Below, in pieces: positions 46,828 through 56,000 of a stretch of 64,000 nt of DNA. The stretch is taken from positions 4,513-68,512 of the forward strand of contig CAZWDL010000027.1 in the NCBI GenBank assembly GCA_964632995.1, in the 5' to 3' direction. The position numbers and the translations under genes were made by a program. Position 1 is the first letter of the stretch. The number at the start of each line of letters is the position of its first letter. A model generated the notes under the pieces. The model was not told the DNA's origin. It ran no database searches and saw nothing but the letters and a program-made list of their open reading frames with translations. The stretch is from CAZWDL01 sp964632995. Its GTDB lineage: Bacteria; Bacteroidota; Bacteroidia; Chitinophagales; Saprospiraceae.

Positions 46828-46858
46828 CAAAAGTAAAAAACTTGTGCAACTGTGCAAA
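46828..46858 (-). promoter_or_regulatory. TTTG-N19-TACTTTTG promoter (minus strand)
   Basis: Reading the minus strand, TTTG at 46858-46855 is followed after exactly 19 bp by TACTTTTG at 46835-46828, the Bacteroidota consensus. It points to the DUF2795 gene. The 303-bp gap 46648-46950 holds no gene otherwise. Confidence 0.65.
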
Positions 46859-46950
46859 AACAATTTATGATCTGTAGCGCGGCGGGCTGAGTTATTCGTT
46901 ACGGCAAGGGCTGCTTAAGGCTTTTTGCTTTGTAATATATTGTTTATCAG

Positions 46951-48126
46951 TTATTTGTACTGGCCGATAATATCGTAGGGGGCGTATTCATATCCCCGGG
47001 GCGCCCGCCCGATGACGGTTGAATTAACCGGACCGGTGGGATCACAGACGCAATATTCGCGCCCGCGGTATTCAATCGCATCCTCACAACTCTCGGAGAG
47101 CGCCACTCCAATGGTAAGGTGATCCTGGTAGGCGATAATGATCATCGGCATGCCCAGCAAGTCCTGTACCAGGCGATAAAAGAGGGCCGAGCGGTCTTCA
47201 CAGTCGGAATAGGGATAGTGGAACACTTCGTCGGCAATCATGGGTTTGCTGTATCCGAAAAAATCTTTATCGTCCTGGTACTGGAAGGACGAGCGGGTGA
47301 AAGCAACGAGGAATTCCAGTGCCTCCCGCTCTGTTTTGTCGCTGATCATTTGCCTGAGCTGCGGGAGCAGGGAGGAAGAAATGCTGGAGGAGAGGGGAAC
47401 TTCCAGGTATTGATTCTCGGCGATGAAGGGATATTGTTTCATGATCTCCACAATCGTCTGATCAGTAGTGACATCGATCTGATAGACGTATTCGCCGAAA
47501 TTGAAGTCAAATACGCGTGATTGCAGCTGCGGACGCAATTCGGGGAGCCGGGAAAGGTAAAAAGAAAAAGGCCGCCCCTGCGGCTGAGCCACAAAGTTGA
47601 GCAGATAAAGAGCCTGCTGGCTGTTCGCTTCCTGGTTTATGCTGGTGAGGTTGACATAAGTGCGGCCGTTCTCCTGTATCATTGGCACCTCGAAGACCTC
47701 ATCAGTGGTGTAAACATAAAGAAAAACCTGCTCACTCTGGAAGGTGAGGCGGGTATCGAAATCTGCCTGGGAAAGAAAGAACCAGGTGGTGAGTTCCTGC
47801 TGTACGGCGCTTTGCGCCGGCATGATTTCCGCTATCGTCTGCCGCAGCAGCTGATAGAAAAGCCAGTCGTTGAGCCCGAGGGTTTGTTTTTGCTCTCTGA
47901 GGGCCCGGAGCAGGGTGCGGTAATCCCGTCGCTGGAGTTGTTGGTAATAGGCAACGATGCTTCTTTCATCGACTTCATCGCTGAAAGGCAGAATGATGTT
48001 GGTGTTATAGGACAAATTAATTTGTTCGGAATAGAAGCTGAGGGTCACTGCTCTTACACCATCCGAAGCCCGGACGAATGAAAGCGATACAAAGCCTAGA
48101 AAAAGCACCAGGATTCCTCGCGGCAT
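46951..48126 (-). CDS. Secreted transglutaminase-like protein
   Basis: The 391-residue protein begins with a signal peptide (GILVLFLGFVSLSFVRASDG). Its last third holds FHYPYSDCEDRSALFYRLVQ, then AYQDHLTIGVALSES and REYCVCDPTGPVNST, which supply Cys, His and Asp in the order and spacing of the transglutaminase-like catalytic triad. It therefore probably acts as a periplasmic or surface protease or crosslinking enzyme; many such bacterial proteins are peptidases. The N-terminal 250 residues have no family I know and no T9SS tail is present. A terminator after queA lies just upstream, so this gene should have its own promoter. Confidence 0.72.
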   Translation of the reverse strand: MPRGILVLFLGFVSLSFVRASDGVRAVTLSFYSEQINLSYNTNIILPFSDEVDERSIVAYYQQLQRRDYRTLLRALREQKQTLGLNDWLFYQLLRQTIAEIMPAQSAVQQELTTWFFLSQADFDTRLTFQSEQVFLYVYTTDEVFEVPMIQENGRTYVNLTSINQEANSQQALYLLNFVAQPQGRPFSFYLSRLPELRPQLQSRVFDFNFGEYVYQIDVTTDQTIVEIMKQYPFIAENQYLEVPLSSSISSSLLPQLRQMISDKTEREALEFLVAFTRSSFQYQDDKDFFGYSKPMIADEVFHYPYSDCEDRSALFYRLVQDLLGMPMIIIAYQDHLTIGVALSESCEDAIEYRGREYCVCDPTGPVNSTVIGRAPRGYEYAPYDIIGQYK

Positions 48127-48238
48127 GGTTATTCACTGGATTTTGGATTCTTTAACGGTAGTTCGTGGCGCAGCATGTTTTGCAGAATGCTGATCTGTAT
48201 TTTACTGCCTTCCGGAACCCAGTCAAAGATGATTACCG

Positions 48239-48282
48239 AAAAAAAGCGCATCCTTACTTATCTCCTGTAAAGATACGCTTTT
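48239..48282 (-). terminator. Rho-independent terminator of queA
   Basis: On the minus strand an 11-bp stem (48282-48272 with 48252-48242, one mismatch) closes a 19-base loop and is followed by seven T. It overlaps a 40-codon frame (48129-48251) that is not called as a gene. Confidence 0.8.
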
Positions 48283-48325
48283 CCTTCATTTTTATTTTAC
48301 GTTGTAACCCCGGCTACTCGTAAGG

Positions 48326-49390
48326 TCACAGAATCAGCATCGCGTCGCCGTAACTGAAGAAGCGATATTTTTCCTTGATCGCCTGCTGATAAGCCTCCAT
48401 GATCAAATCGTAGCCGCCAAAGGCGCAGACCATAATGAGCAAACTGGATTTGGGAAGATGAAAGTTGGTGATCATCGAATTGGCAATGCTGAATTCGTAG
48501 GGAGGATAGATGAATTTATTAGTCCAGCCCTCATCAGTTTTGAGCATGCGTTCCGCTGAAACGGCAGATTCGATGGCGCGCATAGTGGTGGTGCCTACCG
48601 CGCAGATGCGATGATCATTCGCTTTGGTCTGGTTGACTTTGTCGACGGCATCCTGCCGGATGCGGAAGTACTCGGCATCCATTTTGTGCTTGGAGAGATC
48701 TTCTACATCTATACTCCGGAAAGTTCCCAGACCGATATGTAAAGTCAGTTCGGCAAATTCCACTCCCTTGATTTCCAGGCGTTTCATTAGTTCGCGGCTG
48801 AAGTGCAGCCCTGCAGTGGGAGCCGCCACTGCACCAATCTCCTTTGCGAAGATGGTTTGATACCGTTCGCGGTCCAGTTCTTCGGCCGGCCGCTGCAATT
48901 GCTTGGGCAGCGGCGTATTTCCCAGTTGGTGTAACTCTTTCTGAAATTCCTCATCCGAACCGTCGTAGAGAAAGCGAATGGTACGCCCGCGGGAAGTCGT
49001 GTTATCCACAACCTCAGCCACCAGAACGTCGTGGTCATTTTCGTCGCTGAAATAAAGTTTGTTGCCTACCCTGATCTTACGGGCCGGATCGACCAGTACA
49101 TCCCACAGGCGGGACTCGCTGTTTAGTTCCCGCAGCAAAAATACCTCGATTTTAGCGCCGGTCTTTTCTTTACGGCCGTACAAACGAGCCGGGAAGACCT
49201 TGGTGTTGTTGAAGATCATGACATCTTCCTCATCGAAATATTCAATGATTTCTTTAAAGGTCCGATGCTCTATCTTTCCGCTATCGCGATGGATGACCAT
49301 CAGCCGCGATTCGTCCCGGTTTTCTTTCGGGTATTGCGCAATGAGTTTCTTGGGTAATTCAAAAGCAAATTGTGAGAGTTTGGTCCTCAT
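48326..49390 (-). CDS. queA: S-adenosylmethionine:tRNA ribosyltransferase-isomerase
   Basis: The 354 residues have the QueA signatures: FAFELPKKLIAQYPKENRDE near the start, MIFNNTKVFPARLYGRKEKT, AAPTAGLHFSRELMKRLEIK, LTLHIGLGTFRSIDVEDLSK, and the C-terminal CAVGTTTMRAIESAV and FGGYDLIMEAYQQAIKEKYR. QueA uses SAM to build epoxyqueuosine in tRNA anticodons. A promoter element lies 29 bp before the start. Together with queE at 11403 it indicates that this organism makes queuosine; no other que gene is within view. Confidence 0.95.
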   Translation of the reverse strand: MRTKLSQFAFELPKKLIAQYPKENRDESRLMVIHRDSGKIEHRTFKEIIEYFDEEDVMIFNNTKVFPARLYGRKEKTGAKIEVFLLRELNSESRLWDVLVDPARKIRVGNKLYFSDENDHDVLVAEVVDNTTSRGRTIRFLYDGSDEEFQKELHQLGNTPLPKQLQRPAEELDRERYQTIFAKEIGAVAAPTAGLHFSRELMKRLEIKGVEFAELTLHIGLGTFRSIDVEDLSKHKMDAEYFRIRQDAVDKVNQTKANDHRICAVGTTTMRAIESAVSAERMLKTDEGWTNKFIYPPYEFSIANSMITNFHLPKSSLLIMVCAFGGYDLIMEAYQQAIKEKYRFFSYGDAMLIL

Positions 49391-49418
49391 TCCTCAGGTT
49401 TTTCGAAAAAATTGGATG

Positions 49419-49426
49419 CAAAGATA
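49419..49426 (-). promoter_or_regulatory. TATCTTTG (minus strand), candidate -7 element of queA
   Basis: Exact TAnnTTTG match on the minus strand 29 bp before the queA start, with TTG on the minus strand about 22 bp further upstream. This argues that the 173-codon frame read across 49394-49915 is not a gene. Confidence 0.55.
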
Positions 49427-49508
49427 AAAATAATGTGATTCACGTGGGCAATATTGATGACTTTGCCGTAAGTTGATCCTGCTTGGAGCTTGTTTAAAAT
49501 TCGTTTTG

Positions 49509-49688
49509 ATGCCGATAATGGTCAGATTTGGATTCTTGCGAAGTCCTTTTAAGCTTCGTAGCAAAAAAAAGTGGAAGCCTGTCTGGTACATAGCCTGCCC
49601 CGTACACGCAGTGTCGGGGAATTGCCGGGATTGCAAAAATGGCATTTGCGGGCCGAAGGATGAAATTAAACACGCTCTTGAAAGGTGA
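49509..49688 (+). CDS. Possible small Cys-rich protein
   Basis: A 59-codon frame starting ATG 49509 reads MPIMVRFGFLRSPFKLRSKK and ends with CPVHAVSGNCRDCKNGICGP, giving four closely spaced cysteines. Codon use is unremarkable but the cysteine pattern resembles a small metal-binding motif. It is divergent from queA and nothing I recognise supports it, so it could be a chance frame. Confidence 0.25.
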   Translation: MPIMVRFGFLRSPFKLRSKKKWKPVWYIACPVHAVSGNCRDCKNGICGPKDEIKHALER

Positions 49689-50102
49689 ATATTCCTGTTT
49701 CTATCCGTTAGCAGAAAAATAGCTTTCGTTGATCGATTGAATTCGGCAACCCCACCGGTCTTTATTAAATTCACCCCTGTTTTATTTTTCGGTGTGTGGT
49801 ACGGGACATTTTCTTCCGAATACTGTTTTAAGGAGCTGTCCCCCCGAATGTTGTAGCAGAAAGTCTCTTTTTTTGCCGTAAATACAACCCCTCTTCCCAA
49901 TGAATTGTTTGGCACAGACGCAATTGCATGCTACGGCTTATTTTGCGGAAGCTTCAAAAAGTTGTCGAATAGGGAAATTGTCCCGGCAGCAATGTATGTA
50001 TTTGCTTTGCGGGAACCGGCAAACGGAGGCATTACTGATTTTACCCGGAAAGGCGCCGGACCTGCTCTTCGAGGCGCCGGCCCGAATAAAGGAAATGTGA
50101 AG
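49689..50102. other. Region upstream of the permease without a clear gene
   Basis: The 414 bp before the permease ATG at 50103 have no convincing coding frame. An in-frame extension back to 49905 exists but is compositionally unlike the MacB family and would move the first helix away from the N-terminus. No clear TAnnTTTG element was found. Confidence 0.5.
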
Positions 50103-51353
50103 ATGGTTACCTTGTTAAAAATTATCGGTGAGAGTATTTCCCAGGCGCTACAGCAATTACGGGGCAGCAAACTGCGTAGCTTCCTGTCTCTTCTGGGTAT
50201 TACGATTGGTATTTTCTGCATCATCGGCGTGCTGTCTGCCGTCGATTCTCTGGAAGATAATGTGCGGGGGAGCCTGGAAAAACTGGGTAACGATGTCATC
50301 TACGTACGAAAGTGGCCCTGGGCCGATGTCAGCGGTGATTGGTGGAAATACATCAGAAGACCCAATCCATCCCATGAGGATTACGAAATGCTCAAAGAAC
50401 GTGCTCGCCTCACCGAAGAGGTTTCTTACCATGTCGTTATCGGCTTTCGTACTCTTAAATACAAATCGAGTAGCGTCGATGGGGCTGTTTTAATCGGGAT
50501 CACCCAGGAATTTGACAATATGTTCAACCTCGAGTTAGATGAGGGGCGGTTTCTGTCACCGGCGGAATACCGGTATGGCAGTAACAAATTGGTACTGGGC
50601 TATACCGTGGCGGAGGAGTTATTCGGTTCGCTCAATCCCGTTGGCAAACAAGTGAAACTTCAGGGTAGAAACTACGAAGTTATCGGCGTCATCGAAAAAT
50701 CCGGGAATGATTTGATCAATCCGCTTGACTTTGATAATACAATGATGGTTTCTTACCCCAATGCCCGGGGACTGGCGAACCTGAAAGCCAAGCAGATCTT
50801 CGACACCTCAATCAATATCCAGGCAAGAGACGGGATAGCCCTGCGTGAAGTCAAGGATGAAGTGCGCGGCATCCTGCGGGCTCACCGGCGCCTCAAACCC
50901 AAGGAAGAGGATAATTTCTCCCTGAATGAACTATCCATGGTGGCCTCCCTTTTTGATAATTTTTTCAGCGTTCTCAACCTCCTCGGTATTATTATCGGAT
51001 TGTTCGCCTTACTCGTCGGTGGGTTCAGCGTCGCCAACATCATGTTCGTATCCGTCAAAGAGAGAACCAGTATTATCGGAGTGAAGAAAGCCCTCGGCGC
51101 CAAGCGGTATGTCATCCTGCTCGAATTCCTGGTCGAAGCCATTATTCTCTGTCTCATCGGTGGCATTATGGGATTGTTGCTCGTTCACGTCATCACGCTT
51201 ATCCTCACGAATATCATCAATTTCGAGCTTTACCTCGATTTCGGAAACATCATTATCGGGATCACCTGTTCGGTGCTCATCGGGATTGTCTCCGGCCTCG
51301 TGCCGGCTATCCAGGGCGCCCGCATGGATCCGGTAGATGCTATGCGAAAGTAA
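50103..51353 (+). CDS. ABC transporter permease, MacB/FtsX type
   Basis: The 416-residue protein starts MVTLLKIIGESISQALQQLR, followed by the first helix FLSLLGITIGIFCIIGVLSA, a large periplasmic core (residues about 50-270), and three helices near the C-terminus, with the FtsX-like segment IMFVSVKERTSIIGVKKALG in between. This is the MacB permease layout. It needs an ATP-binding partner, and none is adjacent, which is common for Bacteroidota MacB-type genes. Probable role is export of a substrate or lipoprotein-related work. ATG 50103 is preferred over in-frame upstream frames. Confidence 0.9.
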   Translation: MVTLLKIIGESISQALQQLRGSKLRSFLSLLGITIGIFCIIGVLSAVDSLEDNVRGSLEKLGNDVIYVRKWPWADVSGDWWKYIRRPNPSHEDYEMLKERARLTEEVSYHVVIGFRTLKYKSSSVDGAVLIGITQEFDNMFNLELDEGRFLSPAEYRYGSNKLVLGYTVAEELFGSLNPVGKQVKLQGRNYEVIGVIEKSGNDLINPLDFDNTMMVSYPNARGLANLKAKQIFDTSINIQARDGIALREVKDEVRGILRAHRRLKPKEEDNFSLNELSMVASLFDNFFSVLNLLGIIIGLFALLVGGFSVANIMFVSVKERTSIIGVKKALGAKRYVILLEFLVEAIILCLIGGIMGLLLVHVITLILTNIINFELYLDFGNIIIGITCSVLIGIVSGLVPAIQGARMDPVDAMRK

Positions 51354-51354
51354 T

Positions 51355-51450
51355 ATTGTTGCGCCGGCGATCACCGGGGAACTCCGGGGCGAAGGCGGTC
51401 AGCAAAGCTAAAAATTCATTTTGACCGCCGAGAGATCCCGGCGCAACAAT
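51355..51450. repeat. Nested hairpin element after the permease gene
   Basis: Outer arms 51355-51367 and 51438-51450 are perfect 13-bp complements, and an inner 8-bp pair (51394-51401 with 51422-51429) lies inside. The structure begins one base after the permease stop. It could be a terminator, but the 96-nt nested layout also fits a small palindromic mobile element or a folded RNA. Confidence 0.6.
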
Positions 51451-51950
51451 TCTGATCCTTTGCCATCCCTCCCGAAGCGCCGGAGCGCCGTTCCGTGGCG
51501 CCAGTCATAACTGGCTTTACCTTTCTGACCTGGACCATCTGAAAAACGATACCGGCCTTACCGAACTCAGCAACTCATAACCTTTTATCACACCGCGGAT
51601 CGGGGCATGTGAGAACCTGCAAACCGGCACCGGAAGTGGCCGGCAAGCTTTCAATCTCCAATCTTCAATTGCAGAAATTTAACCCACTCCGATAATAAAT
51701 TGGAAAAATTAACATTTATATACTATCTCGCTAGACTTCATTGTTTAACTTTGAGGTTCTGAAGAGACTCGATTAGGATTTTTTTATTATAAAAAAAAAT
51801 TAAATATTAAGGCTTTGAAAGGCTCCTTTACCCCCCCTTTTGCGTCAGCCAAGAGGGAAGCAGTCTTTGGGATTTTAACCAAGAACAGCTAATTGCAGCT
51901 GGAATCGAAAATTAATTTTACTAACTTTGCGCAGCTTAAAATCATATCCC
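51451..51950. other. Long upstream region of the PorP gene with two promoter-like elements
   Basis: The 500 bp contain no coding frame of note. TAACTTTG matches occur at 51746-51753 and 51922-51929, both exact TAnnTTTG forms; the second lies 21 bp before the PorP ATG. A small hairpin (gccagtcataactggc, 51500-51515) is also present. Confidence 0.45.
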
Positions 51951-52910
51951 ATGACCGGATTTCGCTTACTTCCGTTTCTTTTGTTGACGACCTATTTTGT
52001 TCAGGCTCAGCAGCTTACCTTGTTTACACAATACCGGGAAAACACGACCCTGATCAATCCAGCTTCGCTGGAAGGTGATTATCTCGCTTTCGGACAAAAC
52101 CTGACTGTGGGCGCTTCCTACCGGGCTCAGTGGACGGGGCTTTCCGGAGCTCCCCGCACCGCGTCGGTAAGAGCCACTTATCTCAATGTTGATTGGAGTG
52201 GCGTGACGCTCATGGCGGGTGGTCATATACTGAATGATCAAACCGGCCCTACCGGTTTTACCGGCATTTACGGGCGTCTGGCAGGAGTGCTGACCGATGA
52301 TCCCGAGTTCGGAGGCTTGTCTGTCGGCCTTAGCGCCGGTATGGTCCAGTTCCGGGTCAACGCCGGCGATATCGTGCTCCGTGAGGATGGAGATGTACTC
52401 GGCGCCGTGGATCAGGCCCAGTTTTTCCCCGATGTCGGTGTCGGAATATTCTTCTATCGCATGCTGGACGGCGGTGCATTTGATGGCGATTACTTTTATG
52501 CCGGCGCGTCCATTCCGCAAGTGTTAGGTCTTGACTTTACCTTTCAAAATGAAGATGGAGATTTTCTCACGAGGCGGGTACGCCACTTTTACGGACAGCT
52601 GGGGATGTATAAATTCTTCGATAACGACAGTTTCCTGGAACCGTCAGTATGGGTGAAGTATACGCCCAATGCTCCGCTGAACGCCGATTTTAACCTGCGC
52701 TACCAGCTCCCGACCAATTTATGGATAGGCACCGGTCTTTCAACTGCCGGAACTTATCACCTGGAAGCAGGGGTTCTGCTGGGGCAAAATATCGGATTCG
52801 ATAACACTATTCGCATCGGTTACGGATTCGATCATACTTTTAGTACGATCGGACCGGCGGCTGGCAGCACCCACGAGATCAACCTCGGATTTTCTTTCTA
52901 TACCTATTAA
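51951..52910 (+). CDS. PorP/SprF-family T9SS-associated outer-membrane protein
   Basis: From ATG 51951 the 319 residues begin with a signal peptide (FRLLPFLLLTTYFVQAQQLT) and continue LFTQYRENTTLINPASLEGD, the typical PorP/SprF opening, with the beta-barrel-like strands ending in HEINLGFSFYTY. Such proteins are thought to help attach or pass particular type B cargo proteins on the cell surface, and each is usually encoded beside its partner. The next gene encodes a 1863-residue protein with a type B tail, just as SprF sits beside SprB. The ATG 51951 starts after the TAACTTTG element; a TTG at 51927 is rejected since it lies in the element. Confidence 0.9.
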   Translation: MTGFRLLPFLLLTTYFVQAQQLTLFTQYRENTTLINPASLEGDYLAFGQNLTVGASYRAQWTGLSGAPRTASVRATYLNVDWSGVTLMAGGHILNDQTGPTGFTGIYGRLAGVLTDDPEFGGLSVGLSAGMVQFRVNAGDIVLREDGDVLGAVDQAQFFPDVGVGIFFYRMLDGGAFDGDYFYAGASIPQVLGLDFTFQNEDGDFLTRRVRHFYGQLGMYKFFDNDSFLEPSVWVKYTPNAPLNADFNLRYQLPTNLWIGTGLSTAGTYHLEAGVLLGQNIGFDNTIRIGYGFDHTFSTIGPAAGSTHEINLGFSFYTY

Positions 52911-53084
52911 TTTATTAGAATGGTTTGGCTTGGCCCCCCAGCCGCTGCAATATAGCAACCATCACATCAGAATGGTGGAGCACATAACAAGCATGAGGGC
53001 GAGTTTAGGCCATGGGAAAAATAAGCTCTTTATCCCATGAAAGTTTTCACTACATCCGTACATCCCAAATTCGGAAGAGGTATC

Positions 53085-56000
53085 ATGAAAAAATTACTAG
53101 CGTTAATTGTATTTATCGTGGCTGTGAAAGTCACTGCCTTTGCGCAGCCAACCATTTCACTTCCCACTATTTCTCCCTGTACTACGGATGACCCAAGCTT
53201 TTGCATGGATGTCACCGTGAAGGACTTTACGGATATCCTGTCGATGGAATTCTCTATCGCCTGGGATCCTTCGGTGATCCGGTTCGACGAGGTGAGAAAC
53301 TTCTCTCTGCCCGGCCTGAGCGTCGCCGATTTTGACGTGACCGACGCCGCCAACGGTATAATCACGCTCAAGTGGCGATTCAACGATTGCGGGCCGGGAG
53401 TAACAGGCGTTACACTTGATGATGACCAACGCATTTTTAGCCTTTGCTTTACTGCGTTGGGCGCTTACGGCGCTACCACCGCGGTGGAAATCACGAATAT
53501 GCCGGTCGACATAAAAGTGACCAGGGTCAATGCCTGTCCTAATAATATCGGCCTGTTCCGCGAAAACGGACTGGTTTCTACCTGTGTACGTCCTCTCGAA
53601 CTGGTGGCTTCCGAAGAAGAGGGCAACGAAGGGGATCTGATCTGCGTCGATTTTGCCGTTAACGGCTTCGACAACCTGACGAGTATGCAGTTCTCCGTCA
53701 ACTGGGATTCCGATATCCTGCAATTCGAGGACGTTATCGTCCTCGACAATCTGGTCAACCTATCGGAAAGCGGCTTTGGTAAACCGGGCGACTCGGCCGA
53801 GGTGCCGCCGGGCGCGTTGACCGTTTCCTGGAACTTCGTCGATCCCAGCAGCAATACCGGCATATCCCTGGAGGATGGGACCAATATATTTCAGATCTGT
53901 TTCCGGGTGATCGGACCCTGTGAATCGGGTTCGGATATCACTTTCACTAGTTCTCCGACGCTGATTGAGGTGACCAATACCGTGGAGGAGGGCTTCGAAT
54001 TGACCGTCACTTCTGATCCGGGGAGCATACAGGTAGGAGATTGTGACCCTACCGGCCTGCAGCTGATTGCCGATTGCGGCCCCCCGGTGGATATTAACGA
54101 TGAGGTTTGCGTACGGGTGACTACGGCTAATTTCAATGATATTGAGGAGCTGGACTACCTCATGCAGTGGAACCCGAATATTCTGGAATTTAAAGAGGTG
54201 AAGAATCCCAACGGCGGGGTTGTCGGTTTCGGGACCAATGACTTTCTGGAGGACAACGTCCAGAACGGGGTACTCGGAGTACAGTGGGAGACCGTTTCGC
54301 CGGGCCTCGGGCAGAGCCTTCCCGACGGCGCCTTACTCTACGAAGTATGTTTCACCGTTAAAGGACTCGGGGGAGATAGTCCCTTCCGCTTTCCGGCAAC
54401 CCCGGCCCTCGTAAAAACGGGCAGTAGCCCCAATATCGGCATCGCGCCTTCCAACTGCGAGGTGCAGGTAAATCAACCCGAAGGCGTCACCCTGGTCTTC
54501 GATAACGGAGAAGGATCGCCGGGCGATACCGTCTGTGTGGATGTTTCTGCTTCCAACTTTCAGGATATCCAGAGCATGCAATACTCACTGGCCTGGGATA
54601 CCGCACACGTCACTTTCCTGGAGGTTCAGAACCTGACCCTGCCGGAAGCTGGTTTGGATGACTTCGGGCTGTCCGGAATTAACGGCGGAAGCCTGACCTT
54701 CAACTGGCAGCCTTCGCAGTCCTACACGCTTGACGAAGGGGAACGCATCATGACCTTGTGCTATGTCGTGACGGGCACTCCCAAAGAATGCCAGTTTGTT
54801 GAGATCATCGATCTTCCTTTGGAGTCGGAAGCTATCAGCGCTTCCTCCAACGGTAATAACGTCGGTCTGGCCGGACAGGGCGGTGAGATCTGTGTGCTGA
54901 ATCCCGACGGCTATTCTCTGATTATCGGCCAGGAAGAAGGATTCCTCGGCGATACGGTCTGTATACCCTTTACAGTAGCCGATTTCCAGGGAATCACCTC
55001 TACTGGATTTACCGCCACCTGGAATCCCGCTGCCCTCAATTACCTGGAACTGAATACGACCGGCGCCCTGCCGCTGGATCCGAACCTAAATTTTGGAACG
55101 GGCTCAGTTGATGTGGGCTTGCTTTCATTCAACTTTGAAGACGCAGCCGGCGTGGATCTTGCAGACAGCACCGTAATCTTCGAGATATGTTACCTCTTGC
55201 TCGGACCGAAAAACGAATGCCACGAGATCACGCTCACCAATGACCAGGCGGTGAATACCCTGGACGGAGAAGGCAGTATACAGCTCGAACCCGGCGCTGT
55301 ATGTATCAAAGATCAGTTCATCATTGAGAACGTGGCGATCAAGCCCGTTTCCTGCCCCGGTGGTAAAGACGGTGAAATAGAACTGACTGTATCGGGCGGA
55401 ACAGGAACGATTTTCTACAACTGGGGCTCCGACCCTATCCAGTTTACAAACCGGGCTCGCAATCTACCGGTCGGACAGGTGACCGTAACCATTTTCGATT
55501 CTAATAACCCGCCGTTGATTCAGCGCGATACCTTCCAAATACCCTTGACCGACAACCTGCCCGTGGCCGACGCCGGTATGGATATGGAAGCTCCCTGCCG
55601 GGAAGATGGCCAACCGCTGGATATTTTTCTGCTCGACGGTAAGGGCAGTGAAGGCCCGGAATACTCCTATCGCTGGTCTACCGAAGGTGGAACCCTGCCG
55701 GGAGACCGCGATGCGTTGATTTCGGTAGGACAAGGCCCCGGTCTGTATATCCTGACCGTAAGGAATGATGAAACTTTCTGCTCGACCTCCGATACCATTC
55801 AGGTGTCCGAACCTACCGTGCCCGTTTCCGATGCTGGTCAGGATTTTAGCTTCGATTGCAGCATGGATACCCTGCAGCTCAACGGATCGGGCTCCACGAT
55901 GGCCGATTCGGTGGCCTACGCCTGGACTGCCCTGGACGGGGGGGAGATCGTACCGGGAGAAGATTCCCTGATCTCTCCAAGCATCACCGCGCCGGGTACC

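Noticed and set aside
48129..48251. 40-codon frame between queA and the transglutaminase-like gene
   Set aside because: Its start codon lies in the stem of the queA terminator, there is no other support, and the length is within chance.
49394..49915. 173-codon frame ending just before queA
   Set aside because: Its composition is not protein-like and the queA promoter element lies inside it.
49905..50102. In-frame N-terminal extension of the MacB-type permease
   Set aside because: The family begins close to the first membrane helix, and the extension has no similarity to it.
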